64,000 nt of DNA, taken from positions 15,916-79,915 of the forward strand of contig JAWLBM010000023.1 of NCBI GenBank assembly GCA_041687675.1, written 5' to 3'. The translations under genes were made by a program, and so were the position numbers. This document shows positions 26,108 through 35,169 of this stretch, in pieces. Source of the DNA: JAWLBM01 sp041687675 (lineage in GTDB: Bacteria; Pseudomonadota; Alphaproteobacteria; Rhizobiales; Pleomorphomonadaceae). Each line of letters opens with the position of its first letter. Within the stretch, counting starts at the first letter, position 1. The notes below the pieces were generated by a model, which was not told the origin of the DNA, ran no database searches, and saw nothing but the letters and a program-made list of their open reading frames with translations.

Positions 26108-27127
26108 ATGACGGCGACAGTGACGCTTCTCGTCAACGGCAAGGCCGTGAAGGCCCGCCGCGGCGACACCCTGCTCGACGCGGCGCTGTCCGGCCGCGTG
26201 GTGCTGCCGCACGACTGCTGCTCCGGCCAGTGCGAGACCTGCCGGGTCCGCGTCGTGGCCGGCGCGGTGGACGACCAGGGCACCTCCGAGCGCGACACCG
26301 TGCTCGGCTGCCTGGCCACGGTCGAGGGCGACGCGGTGATCGAGTTCGACCCGGTGCCGGTGGCGCGCAACACCCGGGCCGAGGTGGAGACGATCCGCTC
26401 CATCGGCCCGGACCTGCTCGAGGTCCGCCTGCGCACCCGCCGGCCGGTGCCCTGGCTTCCGGGCCAGTATGTCCGGCTCGCCTTCAAGGGCCTGCCGCCG
26501 CGCGACTACAGCCCCACCTTCCCGCTCGACCTCGCGATCGAGGAGGGACAGATGGTGTTCCACATCCGCCGCTACCCGGGCGGCGTCGTCTCCGAGGCGC
26601 TCGCCCGCGACATCGCGCCCGGCCACAGGGTGACCGTCCGCGGCCCCTTCGGCAACGCCTTCCTGCGGCGGCAGCCGGAGAACCTGGTGCTGGTCTCGAC
26701 CGGCACCGGCTTCGCGCCGATCTGGGCGATCGCCGCCGCCGCGGTGATGGGCCAGCCCGGCCGGGGGGTCTGCGTGATCGCGGGCGCCCGCGACCGCTCG
26801 AACCTCTACATGACCCAGGCGATCCGGTGGCTGAGGGCCCGCGGCGTCCCGACCGTGCTCACCGCGGCGGACGGCGACGGGGTGCTGGTGCGCCAGCGGC
26901 GGCCGGCGGAACTCCTGACCTTCGTCACGCCGCGCGACGTGGTCTACGCCGCCGGCGCGCCGAGCCAGGTGGAGACCGCCCGCCGCATGGCGCTCGCGCG
27001 CGGGGCCGAGTTCCACGCCGACCCGTTCTACGCGGCCGAGACCAAGCCTCCGGTGATGGAGCGGATCATCACGCCGATCCGCCGGGCGATGCACGCCGGG
27101 GTGCTGGTGCCGGAGATGCGGATCTGA
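26108..27127 (+). CDS. 2Fe-2S ferredoxin/FAD/NAD oxidoreductase
   Basis: 339 residues in the order of phenol hydroxylase P5 or CDP-glucoseen reductases. First a plant-type 2Fe-2S domain (cluster cysteines in HDCCSGQCETC, about 36-46, and VLGCLA, about 74). Then an FAD domain (RDYSPTFP, a variant of the RxYS flavin motif, about 135) and an NAD-binding domain (VLVSTGTGFAPIWAI, about 200-214). GGAAGG precedes the ATG. It is in the b561-EB_dh operon and is its most likely electron donor. No oxygenase component is nearby, so a classical oxygenase-reductase role is not supported. Confidence 0.9.
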   Translation: MTATVTLLVNGKAVKARRGDTLLDAALSGRVVLPHDCCSGQCETCRVRVVAGAVDDQGTSERDTVLGCLATVEGDAVIEFDPVPVARNTRAEVETIRSIGPDLLEVRLRTRRPVPWLPGQYVRLAFKGLPPRDYSPTFPLDLAIEEGQMVFHIRRYPGGVVSEALARDIAPGHRVTVRGPFGNAFLRRQPENLVLVSTGTGFAPIWAIAAAAVMGQPGRGVCVIAGARDRSNLYMTQAIRWLRARGVPTVLTAADGDGVLVRQRRPAELLTFVTPRDVVYAAGAPSQVETARRMALARGAEFHADPFYAAETKPPVMERIITPIRRAMHAGVLVPEMRI

Positions 27128-27131
27128 GCGA

Positions 27132-29996
27132 TCAGGCGCTGAGCCGCCCGGCCGCCGCGCCGACGCGGGCGGCGGCCTGCGCCGCCGTCTCGGGACGGCC
27201 GATCCAGTAGCCCTGCCCCTCGGTGCAGCCGGAGAGGCGGAGGAGCTCGTAGAGGTCCTCGGTCTCGATGCCCTCGGCCGTGGTGGCGATGCCGAGGTTC
27301 TGGGCGAGGCTGATGACGGCGGCGACGATCGAGCCGGCCTCGTTCGAGGTCGGAATCGCCCGCACGAAGGACTGGTCGATCTTGATCTTGTCGAAGGGGA
27401 AGCTGCGCAGGCAGCTCAGCGACGAGAAGCCGGTGCCGAAGTCGTCCAGCGAGATCTTGACCCCGAGGCCCTTCAGCGCCGAGAGGCTCTCGCGGGTGAT
27501 GTCGTCGTCCTGCAGGAGCACGCTCTCGGTGACCTCCAGCTCGAGCCGGTGCGGCGCGAGCCCGCTGGTGTCGAGCGCGTCGACGACCATCTCCACGAAG
27601 CCGGTCCGCTGCAGCTGCCGGGCCGACAGGTTGACGGCGACCCGCACCGGGTCCGGCCAGCGGGTGGCCTCGAGCGTCGCGGTGCGCAGGATCCACTCGC
27701 CCATCGGCAGGATGAGCCCCGTTTCCTCGGCGAGCGGGATGAACTCCACCGGCGGCACCATGCCGAGCCTCGGGTTGCGCCAGCGCATCAGCGCCTCGAA
27801 GCCGCTGATCTCGCCGCTGACGAAGTCGACCTGCGGCTGGAAGAAGCACTCCAGCTCCTCGTTCTCGATGGCCACGCGCAGGTCGGTGACCATGTCGTGG
27901 CGGGCCTTCACCGCCACCTCCATGTTGGGCTCGAAGAAGCGGAAGGTGTTGCGGCCCTCGAACTTCGCCCGGTAGAGCGCGAGGTCGGCCTGCTTCAGCA
28001 GCGTGTCCGGGTCGCGGCCGTCGGAGGGCGCCACGGCGACGCCGATCGACACGCTGATGACCGCCTCGTGGTCCTCCATCACCACCGGTTCGGCGATCAC
28101 CTTGACGAGGGTCTCGCAGCGGATCGACAGGGTCTCGGTGCTGGGGGCGATGCGGGTGACGATGGCGAACTCGTCGCCGCCGAGCCGGGCCACCAGCTCG
28201 ATGTCGTCGACGCAGGTGCGCAGGCGCCGGGCCACGTGGCAGAGCAACCGGTCGCCGGCCGGGTGGCCGAAGGTGTCGTTGATGGTCTTGAACTCGTCGA
28301 GGTCGAGGCAGAGCACGCCGAAGGTGCCGCCCTCCGCCCGCTGCCGGTCGAGCTGGCGGCTGAGGTGCTCGCGCAGCGTCACCCGGTTCGGCAGCCCGGT
28401 GAGCGCGTCGTGCTTGGCGAGGTGGACCAGCCGTTCGCGGGCGCGCTGGCGCTCTGTGATGTCCTCGTAGATGGCCACCCAGCCACCGCCGACCAGCGGC
28501 TGGCGGGTGCACAGGATCGTCCGCCCGTCCTGAAGGCGGACGTTGGAGGTGGTGCGCTCGATGTCGGAGAGGCCGGCCGGGGCGGCCCCCGTCCCGTCGT
28601 CCGTCTCGCTGGTCTCGGCGACCACGTTCTCCATCGCCTTCAGCGTCTCGAAGGAGATGCCGGGCGCCACGTCGCCGCGCACGAATCCGAAGATCTCCTC
28701 GTAGCGGCGGTTGGACACGATCAGGTTGCGGTCCCTGTCGAACATGCAAAGACCGTGGGACATGTTGTTGAGCGCCGCGTCGAACAGCCTGTTCTGGTTG
28801 CGCAGCTCCGACTCGCGTCGCTCCAGGATGACGTTCTTGTCGAAGATGTCGGCGCGCAGCCCGTCGCGCTCCTTGGCGCTGTCGTTGAGGACGGCGACGG
28901 CGCGGGCGATCGAGCCCACCTCGTCCTGGCGGCCCTGCCCCTCGATCGGCACGTCGTAGACGCCGCGGGCGATGAACCCGACGGCCTCGGCGAGCCCCTT
29001 CATCGGCTGGGTGATCGGCCGCGCGGTGAGCCAGAGGATCAATGTGAGGAACATCGAGGCGCCGAGCCCGACGATGCCGAGCCAACGGACCAGCGAGATG
29101 CCCTCGGCGCGACCGATCTCGGTCACCTCGCGCTGGGCCCGGTAGAGTTCCTCGAGCGGCTTCAGCGCGCAGAGCTCGAGCCGCTTGAGGGCCGGCCCGC
29201 AGCGTGACACGTGCTGGTTCTCGGGATCGACGAAGCTGGTCGGCCGCTCGTCCACGTTGGGGACGAACCGGGTGCCGGCCTGCGACACCAGCTCGTCTCC
29301 GTAGTAGACGGCGACGGCGACCTTGGTGATCTCGGTGAACTCTTCCAGCGTCGGCTCGAGCGCACGCAGGGAGCGCTGGGCGATCAGGCTGCCGGCGACG
29401 TCGCCGAACTCGTCGTAGAGCGGCTGGACGACCACGAGCTGGATCGTCCGCCGCGCGTCGTCCAGCACCGGCGGCATCTCCTCGGCCGTCATCAGGTCGA
29501 CGATGCGGGCGCTCCGGTCGACGTCGGCCTCCTCGAGGACAGAGAGGATCCTGCCGTAGTAGCTGCTCGCCTTCAGGCGGCGGTCGATGGCCACGAGGTC
29601 GAACACGGAGGAGGACGCCCCGACCACGTTGCCCTGGCGGTCGGTCACGACGATCGAGTCCACCTCGGCGTTGCTGGCCGCCGGCTTCAGCAGTTCCGCG
29701 ATCGCGACGTTGTTGCGCGAGAACACAACCATGGTGGTGTCGGCGCGGTTGGCGATCGCCTCGATGCGCCGGGCGATGTCCTCCGACATGAATCGCAGGC
29801 GGGCCGCGGCGAGGCCGTGGTCCGCCAGCAGAAGTTCGGAAAGGTTGTTGGTCGTGATCGCCTCGAGCGCCGCCGCCTGGCTGCGCAGGCTGGCGTCGAG
29901 GCGCGTGTACACGACCCCGATGAACAACGAGAAGCCCGCCGCGACAGCGACCACCGCGGAAACGATGAACCGTATCGAGAGCGAGCGGAACAGCAT
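27132..29996 (-). CDS. Membrane GGDEF-EAL cyclic-di-GMP protein
   Basis: 954 residues. Two membrane helices (about 10-30 and 308-328) flank a periplasmic sensor of about 275 residues. Then come HAMP (about 330-380), a PAS domain opening with ALNNMSHGLCMFD, GGDEF (LARLGGDEFAIV, about 600-611) and EAL (FEALMRW and DDFGTGFSSL). Both catalytic signatures are intact, so it can in principle make and degrade c-di-GMP; the C-terminal ENxE-type and DDFG residues favour an active phosphodiesterase. The start is 6 bases after the PstS-like gene stop, so the binding protein and this sensor form an operon. The binding protein may present the ligand to its periplasmic domain. Confidence 0.92.
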   Translation of the reverse strand: MLFRSLSIRFIVSAVVAVAAGFSLFIGVVYTRLDASLRSQAAALEAITTNNLSELLLADHGLAAARLRFMSEDIARRIEAIANRADTTMVVFSRNNVAIAELLKPAASNAEVDSIVVTDRQGNVVGASSSVFDLVAIDRRLKASSYYGRILSVLEEADVDRSARIVDLMTAEEMPPVLDDARRTIQLVVVQPLYDEFGDVAGSLIAQRSLRALEPTLEEFTEITKVAVAVYYGDELVSQAGTRFVPNVDERPTSFVDPENQHVSRCGPALKRLELCALKPLEELYRAQREVTEIGRAEGISLVRWLGIVGLGASMFLTLILWLTARPITQPMKGLAEAVGFIARGVYDVPIEGQGRQDEVGSIARAVAVLNDSAKERDGLRADIFDKNVILERRESELRNQNRLFDAALNNMSHGLCMFDRDRNLIVSNRRYEEIFGFVRGDVAPGISFETLKAMENVVAETSETDDGTGAAPAGLSDIERTTSNVRLQDGRTILCTRQPLVGGGWVAIYEDITERQRARERLVHLAKHDALTGLPNRVTLREHLSRQLDRQRAEGGTFGVLCLDLDEFKTINDTFGHPAGDRLLCHVARRLRTCVDDIELVARLGGDEFAIVTRIAPSTETLSIRCETLVKVIAEPVVMEDHEAVISVSIGVAVAPSDGRDPDTLLKQADLALYRAKFEGRNTFRFFEPNMEVAVKARHDMVTDLRVAIENEELECFFQPQVDFVSGEISGFEALMRWRNPRLGMVPPVEFIPLAEETGLILPMGEWILRTATLEATRWPDPVRVAVNLSARQLQRTGFVEMVVDALDTSGLAPHRLELEVTESVLLQDDDITRESLSALKGLGVKISLDDFGTGFSSLSCLRSFPFDKIKIDQSFVRAIPTSNEAGSIVAAVISLAQNLGIATTAEGIETEDLYELLRLSGCTEGQGYWIGRPETAAQAAARVGAAAGRLSA

Positions 29997-30002
29997 GGGA
30001 CG

Positions 30003-30803
30003 TCAATCGCCTATGGGGACCGCGCCGTAGGCGGCCATCAGCTGGCGAGCCCTGTCGGAGGTGACGTAGTCGAGGAACTTGTCCACCTCGGGCGTGGACG
30101 CCCCCTTCGTGAAGGCGAAGGCGAGTTCCACAGCACTCGGGTAGCCGTCCTCGTTGGGCTTGCGGCCGTCGATGCGAAGCACCGTGGTGTCGGCATCGAG
30201 CGAGGTCGAGTAGGGGCCGAAGCCGATGGCGCCCTCGACGCTGCGCACGGTGTCGATGGCGTCCTGGGTGGTGACGGCGATCTTCGACTTGTCGGTGATC
30301 TCGAGATCCTTCCAGCCGGGCATGCCCGCACGCAGGGCGATCAGGCTGGAGTCCGCGTCCTCGCGGCGGACGACGCGGATCTTCATCGCCGGGCCGCCGA
30401 CCTCCGACCAGTCGGTGATGCGGCCGGCATAGATGCCGGTCACCTGGTCGGTGGTGAGTTCCTCGACGCCGACGTTGGGGTGCACGACGAAGGCGGTGCG
30501 AAGGCTGGCCACCGGCACCTCGACGAGGCCGGCCTCCTTCTCGGTGTCCTTCAGCGGGCGGGCGATGCGGGCGAGCTTCTCGGTGCCGGCGGCGACCGCG
30601 GCGATGCCGCCGCCCGAGCCTATGCTGGCCGGCAGCAGGACCTCCTCGCCGGTCTCGGCGAGGTAGAGCGCGGCGACCGCGCGGAGCATCTCGAGGCCAT
30701 CGCCGGTGCCGACTACCTTCAACTGCTCGGCCGAGGCCTGGCCGGCGATGACGGCAAAACCGGCGGCGACAAGGGTCCGGCGGATCAGGCGTGCGATCTT
30801 CAT
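30003..30803 (-). CDS. PstS-like periplasmic binding protein
   Basis: 266 residues. A signal peptide (cleaved after GQASA, about residue 26) is followed by a PBP-like domain: QLKVVGTGDGLEMLRAVAALY, SIGSGGGIAAVAAGTEKLARI and DQVTGIYAGRITDWSEVGG are the segments that bind phosphate or another oxyanion in PstS/SphX proteins. The start at 30803 has AAGGAGGG upstream. There is no pstC, pstA or pstB in the window; instead the next gene encodes a GGDEF-EAL protein. A sensing role, not transport, is therefore the better inference. The ligand is unproven. Confidence 0.85.
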   Translation of the reverse strand: MKIARLIRRTLVAAGFAVIAGQASAEQLKVVGTGDGLEMLRAVAALYLAETGEEVLLPASIGSGGGIAAVAAGTEKLARIARPLKDTEKEAGLVEVPVASLRTAFVVHPNVGVEELTTDQVTGIYAGRITDWSEVGGPAMKIRVVRREDADSSLIALRAGMPGWKDLEITDKSKIAVTTQDAIDTVRSVEGAIGFGPYSTSLDADTTVLRIDGRKPNEDGYPSAVELAFAFTKGASTPEVDKFLDYVTSDRARQLMAAYGAVPIGD

Positions 30804-30860
30804 GGGATCAACCCTCCTTGGGTCCATGTGTCCAAAACATAGGTTTAGAAACATCAATAT

Positions 30861-30872
30861 TGGGTTTACCCA
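30861..30872. promoter_or_regulatory. TGGGT-TT-ACCCA palindrome in a divergent promoter region
   Basis: A perfect 5-bp inverted repeat (30861-30872) lies in the A/T-rich centre of the gap between the leftward PstS-like gene and the rightward SIS/nagA operon, about 60 bases from the former and 120 from the latter. It is a plausible operator for either, but no regulator gene is adjacent. Confidence 0.3.
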
Positions 30873-30990
30873 TGCATTAGATCTGTTCCGACGTATGGAG
30901 CTTCAGGGGGGGTCGCCCGGCGATCGGCCGGGCGGTTTTGCCTCCGGATCCGGTCTGTGGTTCAACGGCGGAGCGAGCGGAAGGACGGAC

Positions 30991-32025
30991 ATGGCGAACG
31001 GCGGGACGAGCCTGATGGCGAGGGAGACGGCGGAGGCGCCGGAGGCGGTGGCGCGGCTGGTCGCGGCGGAGCGCGACTCGTTCCGCCGGATCGGCGAACG
31101 GCTCAGGGCGCTCTCGCCGCCGGTGGTCGCGACCTGCGCCCGCGGCTCCTCCGACCACGCCGCCGGCTACCTCAAATATGTGATGGAGCTGTCGACGGGC
31201 GTCCCGGTCGCCTCGATCGGCCCCTCGGTGGCCTCCGTCTGGGACGCGCCGCTGAAGCTCGCCGGCGGCGTGCTGGTCACCATTTCCCAGTCCGGCCGCA
31301 GCCCGGACCTGATCGCGCTGCAAGCCAAGGCCCGCGCCGGCGGCGCGCTGGCGATCGCCCTCGTCAACGATGCGGAGAGCCCCGTCGCGGCTGCGGCGGA
31401 CATCGTGGTTCCGCTCCATTGCGGGCCGGAGCGCAGCGTTGCGGCGACCAAGTCCTTCGTCGCCTCCACCGTGGCCGCCGCCGCCATGGTGGCCGCCTTC
31501 GCCGGCGACGAGGCGCTGACGGCGGCTCTCGACCGGCTGCCGGAGGCGCTCGCCGGGGCGCTCGCGGTCGACTGGTCGGCGGCGGAGGCGACCTTCCGCG
31601 ACGCCGCCTCCCTCTACGTGGTCGGCCGCGGTCCCGGCTTCCCGATCGCCGAGGAGGCGGCGCTGAAGTTCAAGGAGACGACCGCCATCCACGCCGAGGC
31701 CTACTCGACCGCCGAGGTGATGCATGGGCCGCTCCGCCTCGTCGGCGAGGGCCTGCCGGTGCTCGCCTTCGTGCCGGAGGACGCGGCGCTGGAGACCAAC
31801 CGGGCGGCGCTGGAACGCCTCGCCCGCACCGGCGGGCGGGTGTTCTCGATCGGTCGGGCGGGCCTGCCCGGCACGCGGCTGCCGGCCGTCCGCACCGGCC
31901 ATGGCATGCTCGACCCGATCGCCGGGATCCTGTCGTTCTACCGCTTCGTCGAGGCGGTCACCCGCGCGCGCGGCCTCGACCCGGACCGCCCGGCCCACCT
32001 TGCCAAGGTCACGGAGACGCGATGA
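30991..32025 (+). CDS. Double-SIS-domain protein, probable glucosamine-6-phosphate deaminase
   Basis: 344 residues with two SIS (sugar isomerase) domains. The first has ATCARGSSDHAAGYLKY and TISQSGRSPDL (about 45-110), the second VVGRGPGFPIAEEAALKFKE (about 205-225) followed by EAYSTAEVMHGPLRLV. It resembles the isomerase half of GlmS without the amidotransferase domain, the layout of AgaS and NagB-II deaminases. It overlaps nagA by 4 bases (ATGA), so conversion of glucosamine-6-phosphate to fructose-6-phosphate with ammonia release is the best inference. AAGGACGG precedes the start at 30991. Confidence 0.85.
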   Translation: MANGGTSLMARETAEAPEAVARLVAAERDSFRRIGERLRALSPPVVATCARGSSDHAAGYLKYVMELSTGVPVASIGPSVASVWDAPLKLAGGVLVTISQSGRSPDLIALQAKARAGGALAIALVNDAESPVAAAADIVVPLHCGPERSVAATKSFVASTVAAAAMVAAFAGDEALTAALDRLPEALAGALAVDWSAAEATFRDAASLYVVGRGPGFPIAEEAALKFKETTAIHAEAYSTAEVMHGPLRLVGEGLPVLAFVPEDAALETNRAALERLARTGGRVFSIGRAGLPGTRLPAVRTGHGMLDPIAGILSFYRFVEAVTRARGLDPDRPAHLAKVTETR

Positions 32026-33167
32026 TGGCGCCGATCGCTCTCACCGGCGCCGATGTGTTCGACGGCGAGCGCACCATCCGCGGCGCGGCGCTGCTGCTCG
32101 ACGGCGAGCGGGTCGGCGACATCGTCGCGGCGGCGGAGCTTCCGGCGGGGATCCCGGCCGAGGACCTCGGCGGCGGCCTCCTCGCGCCCGGCTTCCTCGA
32201 CCTGCAGGTGAACGGGGGCGGCGGCTATCTCGTCAATGACGGCCCCACGGCCCGGGGCCTCGCCACCATGGCGGCGGCCCACCGGCGCTTCGGCACCACC
32301 GCGATGCTGCCGACGCTGATCACCGACACCGAGACCGTGACCGGGGCGGCGATCGAGGCGGTGGCCGCGGCGGTGGGCAGGGTGCCGGGAGTGATCGGCC
32401 TCCACCTGGAAGGCCCCCACCTCGCCCCGTCCCGCCGCGGCGCCCATCGCGCCGAGCTGATGCGGCCGATGACGGAGGCGGACGCCGACCGGCTGGTCGC
32501 GGCGCGCGAGCGCATCGGCCTCCTCCTCGTCACCGTCGCCGCCGAGCAGGCGCCGCCGGCGCTGATCCGCCGCCTCGCCGACGGCGGCGTCATCGTCAGC
32601 CTCGGCCACACCGACGCCGACTATGACACGGCCATGCGCGCCTTCGACGCCGGGGCTCGGATGGCGACCCACCTCTTCAACGCGATGAGCCCGCTCGGCC
32701 ACCGGGCGCCGGGCCTCGTCGGCGCGGCGCTCGACGCCGGGCACGTCCACGCGGGGATCATCGCCGACGGGCACCATGTCCACCCGGCCGCGCTCGGCGT
32801 CGCCCTGCGCGGCAAGCGGCGGCCGGGGCGGCTGTTCCTCGTCACCGACGCGATGTCGACGGTGGGCGTGCCCGGCGACCGCTTCGACCTCGGCGGCCGG
32901 ACGGTGCGCCGCGACGGCACGCGGCTGACGCTCGAGGACGGCACCCTGGCCGGCTCGGGCATCGACATGGCGGCGAGCCTTGCCTGGACGGTCGACACCC
33001 TCGGCCTTCCCGTCGAGGAGGCGCTGCGGATGGCGTCGGCCTACCCCGCCGAGGCGCTGGGGCTCAAGGACGGCCGCGGCAGCCTGGTGCCGGGCGCGCC
33101 GGCGGACCTCGTTCTCCTCGGCCCCGATCTGAAGGTGCGACGCACCTGGATCGCCGGCCGCCCCTAG
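32022..33167 (+). CDS. nagA: N-acetylglucosamine-6-phosphate deacetylase
   Basis: 381 residues of the amidohydrolase superfamily. Key segments are PGFLDLQVNGGGG (about 56-68), the metal-binding Glu in GLHLEGPHLAPSRRGAH (about 127-141), SLGHTDADY, THLFNAMSPLGHR and the catalytic Asp in LVTDAMSTVG (about 280). It removes acetyl from GlcNAc-6-phosphate in amino-sugar catabolism or cell-wall recycling. Coupled to the SIS-domain gene upstream. No GlcNAc transporter or kinase is in this operon; the adjacent leftward ABC transporter is for another type of sugar. Confidence 0.93.
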   Translation: MMAPIALTGADVFDGERTIRGAALLLDGERVGDIVAAAELPAGIPAEDLGGGLLAPGFLDLQVNGGGGYLVNDGPTARGLATMAAAHRRFGTTAMLPTLITDTETVTGAAIEAVAAAVGRVPGVIGLHLEGPHLAPSRRGAHRAELMRPMTEADADRLVAARERIGLLLVTVAAEQAPPALIRRLADGGVIVSLGHTDADYDTAMRAFDAGARMATHLFNAMSPLGHRAPGLVGAALDAGHVHAGIIADGHHVHPAALGVALRGKRRPGRLFLVTDAMSTVGVPGDRFDLGGRTVRRDGTRLTLEDGTLAGSGIDMAASLAWTVDTLGLPVEEALRMASAYPAEALGLKDGRGSLVPGAPADLVLLGPDLKVRRTWIAGRP

Positions 33168-33214
33168 AGCGCTTTCCGATCAGGTGCAATCACCTGATCG
33201 ACGAGAAATCGCTC
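33167..33214. repeat. Palindromic repeat element, left part
   Basis: Starting at the nagA stop codon, CGATCAGGTG (33177-33186) and CACCTGATCG (33191-33200) form a perfect 10-bp stem around CAAT, extended outward by TTTC/GAAA and GAGCG/CGCTC (33167-33171 with 33210-33214). Hairpins of this kind recur between genes in many Hyphomicrobiales genomes; only one copy is in this window. Confidence 0.65.
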
Positions 33215-33224
33215 CCGATTCAAA

Positions 33225-33283
33225 GCCTTGAGCATATTCTTGTCGTTCAGATCGGTCCGATCTGAACGGAATATGCTCAAGGC
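33225..33283. repeat. 59-bp near-perfect palindrome, right part of the repeat element
   Basis: GCCTTGAGCATATTC (33225-33239) pairs with 33269-33283, and GTTCAGATCGG (33245-33255) with 33257-33267; only a 5-base versus 1-base internal bulge interrupts the stem. It lies between convergent nagA and the ABC ATPase gene and, with the left hairpin, fills the whole gap. It could end transcription from both sides. Its base composition is lower in GC than the genes, typical of a dispersed palindromic repeat. Confidence 0.7.
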
Positions 33284-33297
33284 CTGAGCCGGGCCGG

Positions 33298-34073
<776 letters not shown>

Positions 34074-34077
<4 letters not shown>

Positions 34078-35066
34078 ACCCGTGCGTCCTTGCGCGCCTG
34101 GTACTGGTCGATGAAGACGGCGAGGATCAGCACCGCGCCGATCGCCATCTGCTGGTAGAAGGACTGCACAGCGAGGAGGTTCAGCCCGTTCTGCAGCACG
34201 CCCATGATCAGCGCGCCGATCAGGGTGCCGAGGATCGACGCGCGGCCGCCGAAGAGGTTGGTGCCGCCGATGATCGCCGCGGTGATGGCGGTGAGTTCGT
34301 AGTTGAGGCCGGCCGTCGGGTCGCCGGAGTTGATGCGGGCCATGAACAGCAGACCCGCGAGGCCCGCGAGAAGCCCGGAGATCGTGTAGAGCGCCCGCCG
34401 GTGCCGGTCGACCCGGATGCCGGCCGCCCGCGCCGCCGTCTCGCTGTCGCCGATCGCCAGCGTGTGCTTGCCGAAGCGGGTGTAGCCGAGCGCGATGTGC
34501 GCCACCGCGGCGGTCAGGATGAAGATGATCACCGGCATCGGGATGCCGAAGGGGCGGCCCTGGCCGAGATAGACGAGGAAGCTCGGCAGCCCGTAGATCA
34601 CCCGCCCGTCGGAGATGACGAGGCCGAGGCCGCGGGCAAGGCCCAGCATGCCGAGGGTGACGATGAAGGCCGGGATCAGCGCCCGGGTGATCAGCTGGCC
34701 GTTGACCCAGCCGGCGAAGGCGCCCGCCGCGAGGCAGCCGATCACGCCGAAGATCGCCGGCATGCCGAGGATCACCGCCGCATAGGCGCCGACCACGCCG
34801 GAGAAGCCCATCACCGATCCGAGCGACAGGTCGAGGCCGCCGGAGCCGATCACGAAGGTGGCGCCGATGGCGAGGATGCCGATCGTGGAGGTGGCGAGCA
34901 GGATGTTGAGGATGTTGCTGACCGAGAGGAAGTAGGGCGACAGCACCGCCATGGCGGCGCTGAGCCCGATCAGCACGACGAGCGATTCCAGGCGGATCTG
35001 CAGGCGCTCGATGGTGAAGCGCTGGGCCCGTGTCCACGGGTTTTCGAGGGCGAGATCTGTGCTCAT
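34074..35066 (-). CDS. Sugar ABC transporter permease (RbsC/FrcC family)
   Basis: 330 residues, about nine or ten membrane helices, with the BPD_transp_2 layout. Family segments are GATFVIGSGGLDLSLGSVMG (about 70-89) and AIIGGTNLFGGRASILGTLIGA (about 265-286). It forms the homodimeric channel for the neighbouring ATPase and binding protein. A 12-bp hairpin separates it from the binding-protein gene upstream, as is usual where the binding protein is made in excess. Confidence 0.93.
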
Positions 35067-35113
35067 GGGTCCCCGTCGTCTCGCGGTCGGCCTCGCCGCG
35101 CGGCGTGAACGGA

Positions 35114-35142
35114 GGACGGCGGCCCGCGAGGGGCCGCCGTCC
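35114..35142 (-). terminator. 12-bp hairpin between binding-protein and permease genes
   Basis: GGACGGCGGCCC (35114-35125) and GGGCCGCCGTCC (35131-35142) form a perfect stem with a 5-base loop, 28 bases after the binding-protein stop. In the operon it probably acts as a partial terminator or as a 3' stabiliser that raises binding-protein output over permease and ATPase. Confidence 0.55.
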
Positions 35143-35169
35143 GGGCGTACGTCCGTCAGCCGAACGGCC

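Noticed and set aside
30003..30803. Reading the PstS-like protein as part of a phosphate ABC transporter
   Set aside because: No pstC, pstA, pstB or phoU is adjacent; its operon partner is a GGDEF-EAL gene.
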